Shown here one piece after another: positions 24,443 through 35,805 of a DNA stretch of 64,000 nucleotides. The notes under the pieces were generated by a model, which was given only the letters and a program-made list of their open reading frames with translations, searched no databases and had not been told where the DNA came from. Source of the DNA: Phytoseiulus persimilis (Eukaryota > Arthropoda > Arachnida > Mesostigmata > Phytoseiidae). The position numbers were made by a program, and so were the translations under genes. The stretch is taken from positions 1,302,001-1,366,000 of the forward strand of contig CM075103.1 of the NCBI GenBank assembly GCA_037576195.1, written 5' to 3'. Position 1 is the stretch's first letter. The number at the start of each line of letters is the position of its first letter.

Positions 24443-27400
24443 CGACTGAAAAGAAAAGCGAGAAATTCAATCGACTCGCTCACCTCCTGGGCTGAACATC
24501 GTTCCAACCTACAATGATGTAGTGTATCGTCCTCATTTTACGTGTTCAGCATCAGAACGAAAGGTTCAACAAATTTGAATCGCTGCGAGCTCTGAAACAT
24601 CTTCTCTCATGCTTCTCAGGGCGATTTCCTGTCGTCATACTCTCTACATGTGGCGACAGGCTGAAATTAACTCATAATTAATTCATAAGGTCGACGCCGT
24701 CGACAAATCGATTCTGGCGAGGGTGTAACATCATTACCACGAGGACGAGAGAGTTACGGGACTCTTCGAGTTCTTTCATTCGATATCAATGCAGGTAAGA
24801 AACGAACTAGGTCAGCCTCGAGAGTTCGCGAGCGGAGCTCAGAACTCTCGACTTCCATCGATCTTGACGAATTTGGAACAATGCAGCTTTCCTCCCTGGG
24901 AGCTAGAGACCGCCTTTCCATTGGAGAGCCCGATCGTTTGATCTCACCCCTCACGACTCGATTCGATTGCAAACGATGATTGATTCTGTATAAAGTTACA
25001 TCGAAGTGGACTCCCGCCTGCGGAGCGTTCGGCGAGAGGTTATTTAACCTCATATGAGAAAAATGTCTCTGGATCATTGCCGTGTGAGTTGTCGTCGGTT
25101 CCGGACTCACGGACCTGTGTCCCAGTCTCCGGCAAGATTAGGGATAACGCTCGGAATGACCGGCAGAATCCGTTCTCCTCTCGTCCTGTGTGCGTGTTCC
25201 TATGCCCGAAGCGCTCTCGATATTTGAAATCTCTGTGGTGAAATGATGGTGAGGCGTGGCTAGGATTTCTCTCTCGAGCGTCCCATGAGGGTAGTCATCT
25301 CAACGTGTATGCATCGAGCTGTCGAGCTATCACTCGTCTCTCAGACCCGTTTCTCCCTCGGAGCTCGAAGAGACAAGCCAGCTGACAGAGTTTACACGTT
25401 CGGTTTCTTCATGTTATTAAGAGAGCCCCTGCCCGATGCCAAGGACGATGATTCCGACGGCGCGATTCCCTACTCCGTGTCGGAACTCGCTCTGACTAGG
25501 CCAGAAGTGCATCGGTAGCAAGGAGTTTTTTTCGACTTACTGCGATCCCGTCGTCTGCATGTTCCTCAACCAGCGAAACCCTTCTCGAGGGAAATCCAGA
25601 ACTGAGAGTGAGCACGTTCTTCAATGTTCCATCGTCGAGCAACCTTCGCAAGGACAACAAAAGCGCGAACGGGGGTCGATGGACATAAACAGCGAACTGC
25701 TCTTAGAAACTGACACACCTCTCCGGAAAATTGAGCAACAGACTTCAAGCTCACTTTCTCGAATGCGCGTGCTTCGGCAACCAAAGCTCAGAATCTGAAT
25801 GCCTCCCGGGGGAGAGCCAAACGTGAGTGAGGGCTTCTTCGATCCGGGCCTTACACTCAGTTACCCAAGTTGGAGTGCAGCATCGCACTGCATTGCGAAG
25901 AGCTGCGCATTGAGGGCTTGATCGAAACACGACTGAAACACCGAACCGACAGTCGATACGTTGTGTCGCAAACTATTTGACACAGCCATAACTCTTCCGA
26001 AAAGCATGTCGCATCAAGTCTCGGAAATGCCTCGGTCCGTTCCGACCTTGGCTGGAATTCAGCTGCCTACATCGGACGGATGGATCTGAGACGTTCGAAA
26101 AGAGACGACCAGGCCTTGTGTGACATCGGAGGAAGTCACATCCCCCACTCGGCTCGACTTCATGCTCGGAAAACGAGCCGAGAGAGCTCGCGACAAGCTT
26201 CCGATGACACATGTCTCCAACTCGGTCGCGCGTCCGGGAACGCTTTGCATTGGGACACCCCCTGACTTGGAGCGCCCCGAGAGACCGCAGATTCACTCCA
26301 AGAAGGAGGAGGAGACGGCCAATCCGTCAGTTCCGTTACAATTCCGAGCAGTATCTCGAAGGCATCGAAGGGAGGCTGGACTGCGGTTCCTGTTACAAGG
26401 ACCGGATGAAATCAGATATCGGGGGCCGAGATCGATGTCGGAGACACAATACCTGTGATTCGCCGTCAAGTTTCTGAGGCAGCAACGGGTTTCTGCTCAT
26501 GTTTGTAAACTTTATCCTGTTTGCACAACGTGAGACGAGCGTGGAAATCACCGAACCTCCGGGAACGTTCTCCGAATCCCACTTTGCTCTCTTGTCTGCC
26601 CCTGTGTCAGTTCCTGTTCGCCGAGTCTACTAATTTCTCTATTGGTCTTCGGTACAAAACTCGGAGAGATCGCGAGAGTTTGGGGAAACGACTCCACACG
26701 GACTAGGTCGTCATCGTGAGCCGTTGTTGTTTTGCGTGATACCCCCACATAGTTGTGCGAGCCGGCGAGTGTGGGTGTCAGTGTGATTGTAGTTTTCGAT
26801 GGAGAGGAGCTGATTAAGACGATCGACCAGAGAGTAAACGTGTGAGAGTGAGCGCGCCGAGAGCTGGAGGGGTCGTCGCTGTCCAGCGGCAAGCAGCCCT
26901 CTCCGACAGCGCAAGCTACTAGCGTTTCATCGCCCTGTTGCCTAAAGTTGTCTGCGGGCGGGCGAGGAAAACAACGACCGTGCTTGCTCGAGCATTCCCC
27001 GATCATCGAGATGCGGTGACGTTCCCGTTCTTGTAAGCGAGAAAGCTTCTCTCCCAATCCCTCTCAGACCCCTCGATATCTCAGACCTCTCATTCCTGAT
27101 CCTCGAGTTCCGAGCTCCCTAGAATTTTCTATGGCTCGATAGAGGTTGGGAGGCAGAACAACCTACGTATCGAGAACTCCATCGTGAATCACACCGAGTT
27201 GAGCAGACACGAGACCCCCATAGTCAAACTCCAACTGAGATTCCGATTTGCATCGATTGTGCGCAGGTTCACTGAGTCCGAATCGTGTGCGACCGTGTTG
27301 AAATAGGACAGATTCCTACGAGATGGAAGCATGGGGCTCCCTCCTGTATGAGAATCGATAGAGATGGACGCATCTCGCAAAACAAGAGCTCAGTAGGAAC

Positions 27401-28146
27401 ATGGACTGACATCTGGGAGAACCATGGATGAACTCGACGGATGCGAGCTCTCGTTGAGTCGTAAGAATCGGTAACTTCGAGAGTCCATCTATGAGAATGA
27501 ACTTGCTCCACAGAGTTGCGAGGTTTGCCAACGTCTCCCGAGGCTGAGGCTGGTCATAACCATGCAGTGTGCGGAGCGGAGTCACTGTGATTGCGTCGAC
27601 TCATCGATTCGATAGCGGTTCGGTCTGCTTTGTGTTACATAGGAGTCATCCGTGCTCGAGTCGCCTCCGTCGAGATGGGAAGCTTCCAACCCACATCCTC
27701 TAAGATCACTGTTATCCACATCAGACTTTCTCGTAAACTATTTCTCGACGACGTATTTCTTGGAAAGTCAATGAGAAATTACTCGACCACATAGGTCGTG
27801 ACAGTCGCTTGTCACACGTGATTTTTCATCTGCAGGTTGAATGATTGAATCAAATGAGACGGGGTCCGCATTCGGTTGTCACGATTCGCGTGGTCACCAA
27901 TCCGGGAAAACTCCACCTTGCACCTCAAGTGGATATCATCCATAAGATACCTCAGCGGATCCAGTCGAAGAACCACTTGAAAGTGAGTGGCCTCTGCAAA
28001 CCTGTTCTGGCGTCGTTCGAAGCATACGAGAATCGATGGCGATAGCCTGGACGTGGTCTTGAGTTTCTCCGAGCTGCTCGGAGCGGGAGATGTTTCCGAT
28101 CAAGTATGTCCGAGGACAGCCTGAAGGACTTCTTCGATTCAAATGT
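24443..28146. other. Intergenic stretch, nothing recognised
   Basis: This is 3.7 kb upstream of the transporter start. Open frames are short and without features; the longest is 26548-27057 on the minus strand (169 codons), which I do not consider supported. A GT-rich patch lies near 26760-26790. Confidence 0.4.
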
Positions 28147-29290
28147 GGACAAATTTTCCGTTGTAAGTTATAACGCATCACGGAAAATAGTATTTCCGTT
28201 ATAACGAAAAGTGAATTTACGTTATAACGGGTAAATAATTTCCGTTATGACGGAAGATCAATTCGGCTCAATATATAGAAGACTTCCTATCTCCCCAGAC
28301 TCCAGACTCTCTAGCAGTACTTCTCAAGAACCAGCACCAGGAGTACCAGGCGACAAGAGAGCACGGTCATCTCATGCGGCTTTACCGTGTGTGTGAACTC
28401 GGATCTCTCTAATGCTGTCGCTCAAATATTTCCTCAAAGGGCCTGGTGGATATCTGGGAGATTTCTGTCACAAATCATGTACTTCCATGAAACTTCGGGG
28501 GTGCGAACCGGGTCTCGAATTTGTGCTGCATATGGTGACGCTATGCGACCAGAAACGTAGAACCCCCCAATAACCTCACAATCGAGACAAGAGAGTAGAA
28601 TTTGCAGGAGCACGAGAATATGAAGAGGCAGTCAACGCAGGAACATATATGTATGTCAACATCACAGAGATGCTTGAATAAAGATATTCATGTAAGTTTC
28701 AACTGGATCCACCTCATATTATCGAAGGGATCACGAGTCGTCCACCATGAAGAGATCGAGCGAATCATCTTTGTCGAAGCGTCGTAGGGATCGAGCGGAG
28801 TGTCTCACTCGAAGCGTCACAGAGATTCAGAGACGCGTCAAGCTGGTAGCGTCAGAGAAATCGGGCGAGCCATCTTGCGCAAGGCGTCGAAGGGACTCGG
28901 CAAATAGTGTAACTTGCAGCTTCAAAGGGAATGGGCGAATCGGCTCGTGTCTTGCTTGAATCGTCCAAGAGATTCGGGCTCGTAGCGGCAGAGAGGTCGA
29001 GCAGAGCGTCTCGCTCGGAGCGTGAAAAGGATCACACGAAGCTTTTTGCTGAAGAAATTCCCGAGTATTCTCTGTTTTCTGGCGACCGCGAAGGGATATT
29101 CGCTCTCCGGATCCGAACACCCTACAGCCGCGCGAGGTGACCATGGTTTCTTGTCTCTTGGTACTCCTGGTACTACTCCTTGAGAAGTACTGCAGAGTCT
29201 GGACAGATAGCAAGTCTTCCACTCATGTTCCCAAATTGATTTTCCCTTATAACGGAAGTTGATTCCCTGTTATAACGGAAAATAGGTCTA
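28147..29290. mobile_element. Foldback/MITE-like element with long inverted ends
   Basis: The left arm (about 28147-28385) and the right arm (about 29118-29290) are imperfect reverse complements. The outer part carries repeated palindromic motifs around TTCCGTTATAACGGAA, four on the left and two on the right. The inner part pairs GAAGACTTCCTATCTCCCC...CAGTACTTCTCAAG on the left with the complement of CTTGAGAAGTACTG...AGCAAGTCTTC on the right. The core (28740-29050) has degenerate direct repeats built on GTCGAAGCGTC/AGAGA. No transposase is visible, so the element would be non-autonomous. Exact ends and target-site duplication were not resolved. Confidence 0.75.
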
Positions 29291-29803
29291 TTCAAATACA
29301 ATAATACCGATCTCCTTTGATGGAGTGACTTGAACCTCATCTGATACGCTGCTTCAATATTCTCGCGGCTTCTTCTACCCGTCTGGATCATGGTGTATCC
29401 TGAGCCGATTGAACGGAAATTCACGTAGTCTACGGCGCGAATACCCGAATATCCGGGCTAGTACTCTCAGGTGTACCCAACAGATGAGGTGCCACCTGGG
29501 GCGAAACTCAGTATTTTTCAGAAAACGCCCTCCTCCCAGCTCCCGCCCATGTTTAGGACTAGTTGCGCCACGTTTCGCTCCTTGGTGGGTGTCCCCCGTC
29601 GGCACTCGCCCTCACGTCCCGAAGCCCCCAACATTCCAAGCGACGCCATTCCCCTCTCCTCGGCCGGGAACCGTTGGCACTCGCCGAGAAGCATGTTTGA
29701 TATTGTTCCCGGTTTTCATGAGGATTCCCCCAGATTGGACCCCAGGGACGACGCAGCTCTCCACTGTACACTCCCACAGGTTGGGGTTCAACGATCATGA
29801 CAG
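29291..29803. other. Intergenic stretch, nothing recognised
   Basis: This stretch lies between the foldback element and the polyadenylation signal of the glycine-rich gene. The open frame at 29409-29918 has no recognisable content. Confidence 0.4.
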
Positions 29804-29931
29804 TTTATTTACACTTACATTTTCTCATATTTACAAACATCGAAAAACGCGGAGAGAACGAGTTTCTACAAGAAAGTTTTTGGGACTCGGAGAAATTTAC
29901 GATCTTGACGAATACTGATGGCGTTAACCTC

Positions 29932-30510
29932 TCACCAACCACCGCCACCTCCTCCACCACCCCCCTGCTGCCATCCTCCTCCGTGACCACCGCCACCACC
30001 TCCTCCGTGACCACCGCCACCACCTCCTCCGTGGCCTCCTCCTCCGTGACCGCTTCCACCGCCTCCTGCCCCCTTGATGATTATGATTTTCGCTTGGCCA
30101 CCACCTCCTTTTCCTCCACCGCCACCGGAGCGGGAGAGCACCTGTCCTCCCGCGTTGGTCGTCGTGATCTTATGCACGGACTTGATCACCTGAGTGGGAC
30201 CGGAGATGGTGTATGAACTTCCGCCACCCCCGCCGAAGTTTCCGTGGCCGCTCAGACCACTTCCTCCGAGGAGGCGAGACAGCCCGACAGCAGAGAGAGC
30301 TGCGTTGTCTTCATCTTGACCCGCGTTGGCACTCCTTGGCTCGATAACACCGGAGCCGTCGAAATCACCGCCACCTCCGTGACCGCCGAAATCTCCACCA
30401 CCTCCGTGGCCACCTCCACCGTATCCACCCCCGCCTCCACCGCCACCACCACCGAAGAAGCCTCCGCGGGCAACTGCGAGACAAAGAGCGAGAACCACAA
30501 ACGCTCTCAT
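29932..30510 (-). CDS. Secreted glycine-rich (cuticle/cement-type) protein
   Basis: A 192-codon single-exon gene. The start at 30510 opens a signal peptide (MRAFVVLALCLAVARG) followed at once by GGFF and a long Gly run. Gly-Gly-His and Gly-Gly-Tyr blocks make up both ends. A non-repetitive middle (residues about 55-125) includes DEDNAALSAVGLSRLL, TISGPTQVIKSVHKITTTN and QAKIIIIKG, which gives beta-strand-forming segments between the Gly arms. Glycine-rich secreted proteins of this type are frequent in chelicerate cuticle and attachment cement; the exact role is not determined. A TATA box (complement of 30585-30592) lies about 75 bases upstream of the start, and a polyadenylation signal (TTTATT on the plus strand, 29804-29809) follows the stop. 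Confidence 0.88.
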   Translation of the reverse strand: MRAFVVLALCLAVARGGFFGGGGGGGGGGYGGGGHGGGGDFGGHGGGGDFDGSGVIEPRSANAGQDEDNAALSAVGLSRLLGGSGLSGHGNFGGGGGSSYTISGPTQVIKSVHKITTTNAGGQVLSRSGGGGGKGGGGQAKIIIIKGAGGGGSGHGGGGHGGGGGGGHGGGGGGGHGGGWQQGGGGGGGGGW

Positions 30511-30584
30511 GGTTGAAGTCGAGTGACTCCGGATGAACCACAGCTGTTCGTCGCTGCGGTGCTCAAACCCCGTGTGCCCGCTCG

Positions 30585-30592
30585 ATTATATA
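30585..30592 (-). promoter_or_regulatory. TATA box of the glycine-rich gene
   Basis: On the minus strand it reads TATATAAT, about 75 bases before the start codon. Confidence 0.65.
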
Positions 30593-32477
30593 GGCAGGCT
30601 TCCACGACCCGCCGCGGAGGAAGGTGAAAGAAAAGAAGAGTGAGACAAACCCCTATGGCGTCACGCCAGCGCGTAATCGATAGAAGGGGGCGGTCGTTTG
30701 GTCGTTCGGCCGTTGGAAGGTAAACCTTTCTCTTTTTCGAGTGGCGGCAACTTCTTCAAGTGATATACTTGCGGTGGAGTCGTTGCTCTGGCTCGCTGCG
30801 GCAGCAGAACCGTCGCTGCTATAACAACAACAACAGCATCCGCCGCAACGAGCAACCGTTCGTCGGTCTAACGTTACACGTGAGCCGTTTCATTAGTAGC
30901 AATGGGGAGGCTATTGTCACCGTGATACCAACGGGGAGAAGTACCACCTACCCGGCATCATTATCGAGCTCTGTTGTGTGAATGCGCGTGGCAAACGAAC
31001 CGGAAAGTGGAAAATAGAAGAAAAACGATTTCGACCCCTCGTTTCCACTTATTCGATGGCTTTCCTCGCTCAATTGTTTCGCACTTCTTCGTTGAGCCGC
31101 GCGATGGGAGCCAGACGACAGTCAGAAAAGTTCCTTTCGTTGCTCGATGCTCAATCAACGGTGGTGTCAAGGCCACAAGTGAGCGGGGTCGCCGCGCTAG
31201 GTTGACCAACAACAGCACCAGCTCTGATGGGACACACCTGTCTTTCTGAGAGTTTTCAGACGCCGAGCCAGCACGTTGGACATCGGCAAACCCGTCAAAT
31301 ACAATACGTGACATACACGATTACGTAAAACTCATGAAGAATAGAAAACGACCATCAGTTCCCCGCAACATTAAATCCGTAGCATTGACACAACGGGTCG
31401 CGATCAAGACGAGGCTATCCTTTCGAAAGACAATATAATTTGTAATACTGGAGAGGCGACGAACCATTTTCTCTTCGACTCGTTCCAAGAAATCGGTTCC
31501 GCCGCGCCGGCGACACCGTGTTTTCGCTCGAAGAACGATTGGAGTCGATGCAATCAGATCCTGGAATCAGCCGAATCTACCTCTGCTTCCGGTTGAAGTT
31601 ACCTTCGGTGCAGGTCTTATCCTACCAGGAGGACGCCCTAACGGGGACGCCTGTCGTTCTTGGAGGATTTTAGATTGGTCACTTGGAGCCCTGACGAGGA
31701 CAATCCTCTTCTCGCTATACTCGAACAGCGGTGAATGGTTCCTGAAGCTTCCCCGACACTTCGGAAATTCAGCTCGATGCACGAATGATTGCTTTCTTTC
31801 CTCTTCGTTCATGTCGTTGCCCGAAACTTCAATCGTTTGGGCCGAACTCGGGCGACGAGACAAGGTGCCCGGTCTCAGGCTGTGTCGCCACTAATATGAG
31901 CTCTCTAAGTGGAACTTAAAACTCAGAGGGCTCTCTCAGCGCTCGAGGAACACCGTTCACAAAAAGCTCTCTTCCGTTCAGAGTCATCTCCGTCAGCAAT
32001 GGCCATAATCCCTCGCAGTCCTGGCTGCTCAAACTTGACAGCGCTGAAGTAACTTCTAAAAACCAAACGATGATACAATGCTCATCAAGAACGGTATAAA
32101 CTTGTGCTTTACGGAAAAACGAATCGTTCGCTCGAAGGAATGATGGGATGTAGCAGAAGAGCGCCATAATGCCTTCGGGGTCGTCTGCTTAGAAAAAGAG
32201 AAATCAATGACCAGCCTTGGGAGCTTTCAGAATGTATAAAGAAAGCCGTCATAACATCGTTCCCGCTTTTATCCCCGACAACTCAGATGATGCGAAACCT
32301 TGAGTAACAAGATTGGTTACATATTTATTCACGCCGACCAAGTACAAAACGTAACATGGAATCGTAATATCTGCACCTACACAATCGGTTTCTCAGACCT
32401 CCTACCAAAATCTGAGTCAGCTTTGAGCGCTTCGAAAACTCGACTCTCTAGGAGGGAGCTTCGAGGGCCGCGTCCAC
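30593..32477. other. Intergenic stretch with only weak open frames
   Basis: No supported gene. A minus-strand frame at 31916-32167 (83 codons) has a plausible protein-like composition and could be an exon, but I see no partner exon or motif. Trinucleotide runs (CAACAACAACAGC) occur near 30830. Confidence 0.4.
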
Positions 32478-33728
32478 TTACGATGTCATCATCGAATCAT
32501 CCACGGGCTCCGAGTCCGGGCTTTGCTCATCGCAGCACAGTGGTGTTGCAAGATTGTTTTCGTCAAGAGCAAAATAGAGATACAGCAGACATGCCAAGGG
32601 CACAATCTGTAGTCCCGATGCGAGCGCCATTCCGAAACCGGGAAACAGGACCGTCATGGAACCGGGTATGACCAGCAGAACTGCACTCATCAAGGAAGCT
32701 AATGATTGCTGGGCGCTCACGAAAGCAAATATCTGACTCTTCTCGTTCGGGCCGACTATCTTGGACAAAATCGATCTTACGGAAGGCATCGCGATTTCCG
32801 ACAGAGAGAATGATCCGAGTGAAGCGTAGGCCATCCACGATTTCGTCGCTAACGACAGACAGCCCAGTCCCAGCATTCTTGAAAGGGTTCCCAAGAGCCC
32901 AGTGCTTGAGTCCTTCATCCCGAAGCATCGCAAAAACGTTGGAAGTAGGGTAAAGAGAACCAGCCCCTGCATAGTCAACATGAGACTGTGGTACGATGAG
33001 TACTGCTTGCCACTCCAACTGAGAGGAGGTGAAGTCAATAAAGTGTAAGTGAACTGATAGCTGGCCGCCAGTCCCAGAGAGAGGACGAATGCGGATGCCA
33101 TCAGGAGTACGACTGCGGTTCGATAATTTTGTTCCCGAGGACGGAAAACGGTACGGAACATGGAAACGATATGCTGTGAGCTCGCGACCGGCGTCGTTGA
33201 AACCTCTGAGCGTCGAGGCTCTTCGGGATCGTGGACGAATCTCAGAACGTAGAGCAGAACGCACGCGTGAATGACGACTTCAATACTGAACATTGTAATG
33301 AAACTCGTGCTGGGGAGCACGAGGCTGACGAGTAGGAAGCCGAATGCTGACCCGGCAAAGGTCACCGTCTCCATGAAAGCTATTCTCAAACTTAGCCGGT
33401 CTGGTGTGCTGACCTGGCTGACAATGCCGTAACAGGTTGATGCTATTCCGAGGGATCCGGTGGTAAGGCCGATGATCAGGGCTGACGCCATCAGGCACAT
33501 TGGTGTCATAGTTATAAAGTAAGATGAAGCGATGAAGTTCAACGTCGATAAAATGCCACCGATCACGGGCAACGCCATCATTCTCCGCCGTCCGTACTTA
33601 TCGGCCCACGAGCCGAACCACAGTCCCACTATGAGAGTGAATAGTGACATGACAATGTTGTAGGAACCGATCCAGGGAGATGAGGCTTCGATAAGCTCCG
33701 TACTGGCCTTCCCATAGCAGTCGAGCAT
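32478..33728 (-). CDS. Major facilitator transporter, SLC46 (folate/TSCOT-like) family, 5' truncated at assembly gap
   Basis: A 416-codon frame encodes a twelve-helix-type carrier lacking its first helix. MFS motif A is clear after the second helix of the family (GSWADKYGRRRMMALP). Hydrophobic helices follow in regular order, with a long charged central loop (residues about 165-200, RFVHDPEEPRRSEVS). The arrangement and the start of the visible part (SPWIGSYNIVMSLFTLIVG) fit arthropod SLC46 members, which are related to the proton-coupled folate transporter; the substrate is unknown. The Met at 33728 lies two bases from the N at 33730, so the first exon was lost or displaced there, and a minisatellite array begins on the other side. 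The 3' end shows either TCG TAA as stop or a donor (ATC|GTAAGT) leading to one more short exon. Confidence 0.85.
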   Translation of the reverse strand: MLDCYGKASTELIEASSPWIGSYNIVMSLFTLIVGLWFGSWADKYGRRRMMALPVIGGILSTLNFIASSYFITMTPMCLMASALIIGLTTGSLGIASTCYGIVSQVSTPDRLSLRIAFMETVTFAGSAFGFLLVSLVLPSTSFITMFSIEVVIHACVLLYVLRFVHDPEEPRRSEVSTTPVASSQHIVSMFRTVFRPREQNYRTAVVLLMASAFVLSLGLAASYQFTYTLLTSPPLSWSGKQYSSYHSLMLTMQGLVLFTLLPTFLRCFGMKDSSTGLLGTLSRMLGLGCLSLATKSWMAYASLGSFSLSEIAMPSVRSILSKIVGPNEKSQIFAFVSAQQSLASLMSAVLLVIPGSMTVLFPGFGMALASGLQIVPLACLLYLYFALDENNLATPLCCDEQSPDSEPVDDSMMTS

Positions 33729-33729
33729 G

Positions 33730-33730
33730 N
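33730..33730. other. Undetermined base (assembly join)
   Basis: A single N sits between the truncated transporter and the minisatellite, a typical place for an assembly break. Confidence 0.9.
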
Positions 33731-34200
33731 GAAAGTATGGTCAGATGGACACCGGAATCACTTTTTTGGACCCAGAAGAATATGATCAGATCGGTCCCGG
33801 AATCACCCCTCCAGTCTTGTAGAAGTATGCTCAGATTGAACCCGGAATCACCCCTCCAATCTTGTTAAAGTATGCTCAGATTGAACCCGGAATCACCCCT
33901 CCAGTCTTGTAGAAGTATGCTCAGATTGGTCCCGGAAGCATCTCCCCAGACCCGGAAAAGTATGATCAAAGCCCCGGAATCACCCCTCCAGACTTGTAAA
34001 AGTATGCTCAGATTGGTCCCGGAATCACCCCTCCAGACTTGGAAAAGTATGCTCAGGTTGGTCCCGGAATCACCTCTCCAGACTTGGAAAGCTTTGGTCA
34101 CATCGGTCCCGGAATCACCCCTCCAGACTTGGAAAAGTATGATCAGAGTTGTCCCGAGATCACCCCTCAAGACTTGGAAAAGTATCGTCATTGGTCCCGG
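33731..34200. repeat. 45-bp minisatellite, array 1 (about 10 units)
   Basis: The unit is CCCGGAATCACCCCTCCAGA followed by CTTGGAAAAGTATGATCAGATTGGT, with some shortened copies. Because 45 is a multiple of three, open frames of more than 100 codons appear on both strands; I do not regard them as genes. Confidence 0.92.
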
Positions 34201-34577
34201 AATCGCTTCCATAAATCAGTGGTCGGCGGTTCTGGGGCTCGGCAGTCCATGAACTTCAACGAAGTCGCTGAGGGGGTCGATGGGTCAGTGGAGTTTGAGA
34301 ACCACTGTTCTAGCGCATATTGAGGCTGAACCCTTAGAAGTTGTACAAACATATGCGATAGTATTTCCGTGGCGATTGAAGCAGATTCGATGACAAAGGA
34401 GAATTGGGCTGAATGATGCATTTTCTGAAACTTCATAAACGAACGACAAGCAGGGAACTGCTTGCAAGCTCGAATATATAATGCGAAAAAAAAAAGAGAA
34501 TCGACCCGCGGGCTGTTCATCTCCACGAATGTTCATGAGCATTAATCAGAGACGTCTAATCAGTTTTCATTCGAGCA
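34140..34577. repeat. Duplicated segment, copy 1 (about 0.43 kb)
   Basis: From the last minisatellite units (GTCATTGGTCCCGGAATCGC at 34187) to TTCAT TCGAGC near 34577, this segment recurs almost unchanged 694 bases downstream. Confidence 0.88.
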
Positions 34578-34684
34578 AAAACAGAGGGCGGGGCTTTAGA
34601 GGACACACCTCATAACTAGGGCAACGGACGTAAGTCCTATCTCTTGTATCCGGAGGGATTTCCCCTCCCGCCAGAAAAAAAAAA

Positions 34685-34900
34685 GACTTGGAAAACAATG
34701 GTCAGATTGGTACCGGAATCAACCCTCCAGACTTGGAAAGCTTTGGTCACATCGGTCCCGGAATCACCCCTCCAGACTTGGAAAAGTATGATCAGAGTTG
34801 TCCCGAGATAACCCCTCAAGACTTGGAAAAGTATGATCAGAGTTGTCCCGAGATCACCCCTCAAGACTTGGAAAAGTATCGTCATTGGTCCCGGAATCGC
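34685..34900. repeat. 45-bp minisatellite, array 2 (about 5 units)
   Basis: This array uses the same unit as array 1 with the CAAGACTTGGAAAAGTATGA variant. It forms the upstream edge of the second copy of the duplicated segment. Confidence 0.9.
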
Positions 34901-35268
34901 TTCGATAAATGAGTGGTCGGCGGTTCTGGGGCTCGGCAGCCCATGAACTTCAACGAAGTCGCTCAGGGGGTCGATGGGTCAGTGGAGTTTGAGAAACACT
35001 GTTCTAGCGCATATTGAGGCTGAACCCTTAGAAATGTACAAACATATGCGATAGTGTTTCCGTGGCTATTGAAGCAGATTCGATGACAAAAGAGAATTGG
35101 GCCGAATGATGCATTTTCTGAAACTTCATAAACGAACGACAAGCAGGGAGCTGCTTGCAAGCTCGAATTTATAAAGCGAAAAAAAAGAGAATCGACCCGC
35201 GGGCTGTTCATCTCCACGAATGTTCATGAGCATTTATCAGAGACGTCTAATCAGTTTTCATTCGAGCT
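34835..35268. repeat. Duplicated segment, copy 2 (about 0.43 kb)
   Basis: Second copy of 34140-34577 with only scattered substitutions and small indels. Confidence 0.88.
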
Positions 35269-35805
35269 TCTCTAAGAGCTCCGCCCAGTTCGTCCAGCCA
35301 GATACGGGCGTCGCTGCCTAACGACCGGAAATTACCCATATTAAACGAATCCGCTTCGTGAGAACAACTGCCTTTGGCCATAATGAGAACCCATCTTGTT
35401 GTCGACTTAGATCAAAGCCTACGACTCCTATAGATCTTCTATCGGGCTCCACGTGGACCACGCAGTCTGAGCTTAACGGATCACAGGAAAGCATCAATAA
35501 CCGCGAAAGTGTGGCAACCCGAATATACGAACACTTCATGAGAATGAGAAAAACGGCAAAAACATTGATTTAGCCATCATCGTATCCCCTCAGCCTATCC
35601 ACCGCTATATGCTTCCCGGTTCGGATGGAAATAGTTCAGCCTCGGAAACTGGCTCGTGAGCTATGTTCAGAGCCCGTTGTTCCAAGCATTATTTACCACC
35701 AGCCGGCCTTTGGCCGACTGGAGTCGGCCGCGCTGCGCGCGCTTGGACGGCGCTCCCTGCCATCGAGGCACTTTTCTCTCCCTTCACTGGGTCAGCATTC
35801 CAACT
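35269..35805. other. Stretch between repeat arrays
   Basis: No gene is supported. A short hairpin-capable GC-rich sequence (GGCCGACTGGAGTCGGCC) lies near 35709. Confidence 0.5.

Noticed and set aside
29797-30516. Thr/Ser-rich frames on the plus strand at 29797-30216 and 30244-30516
   Set aside because: They are the antisense of Gly codons in the glycine-rich gene.
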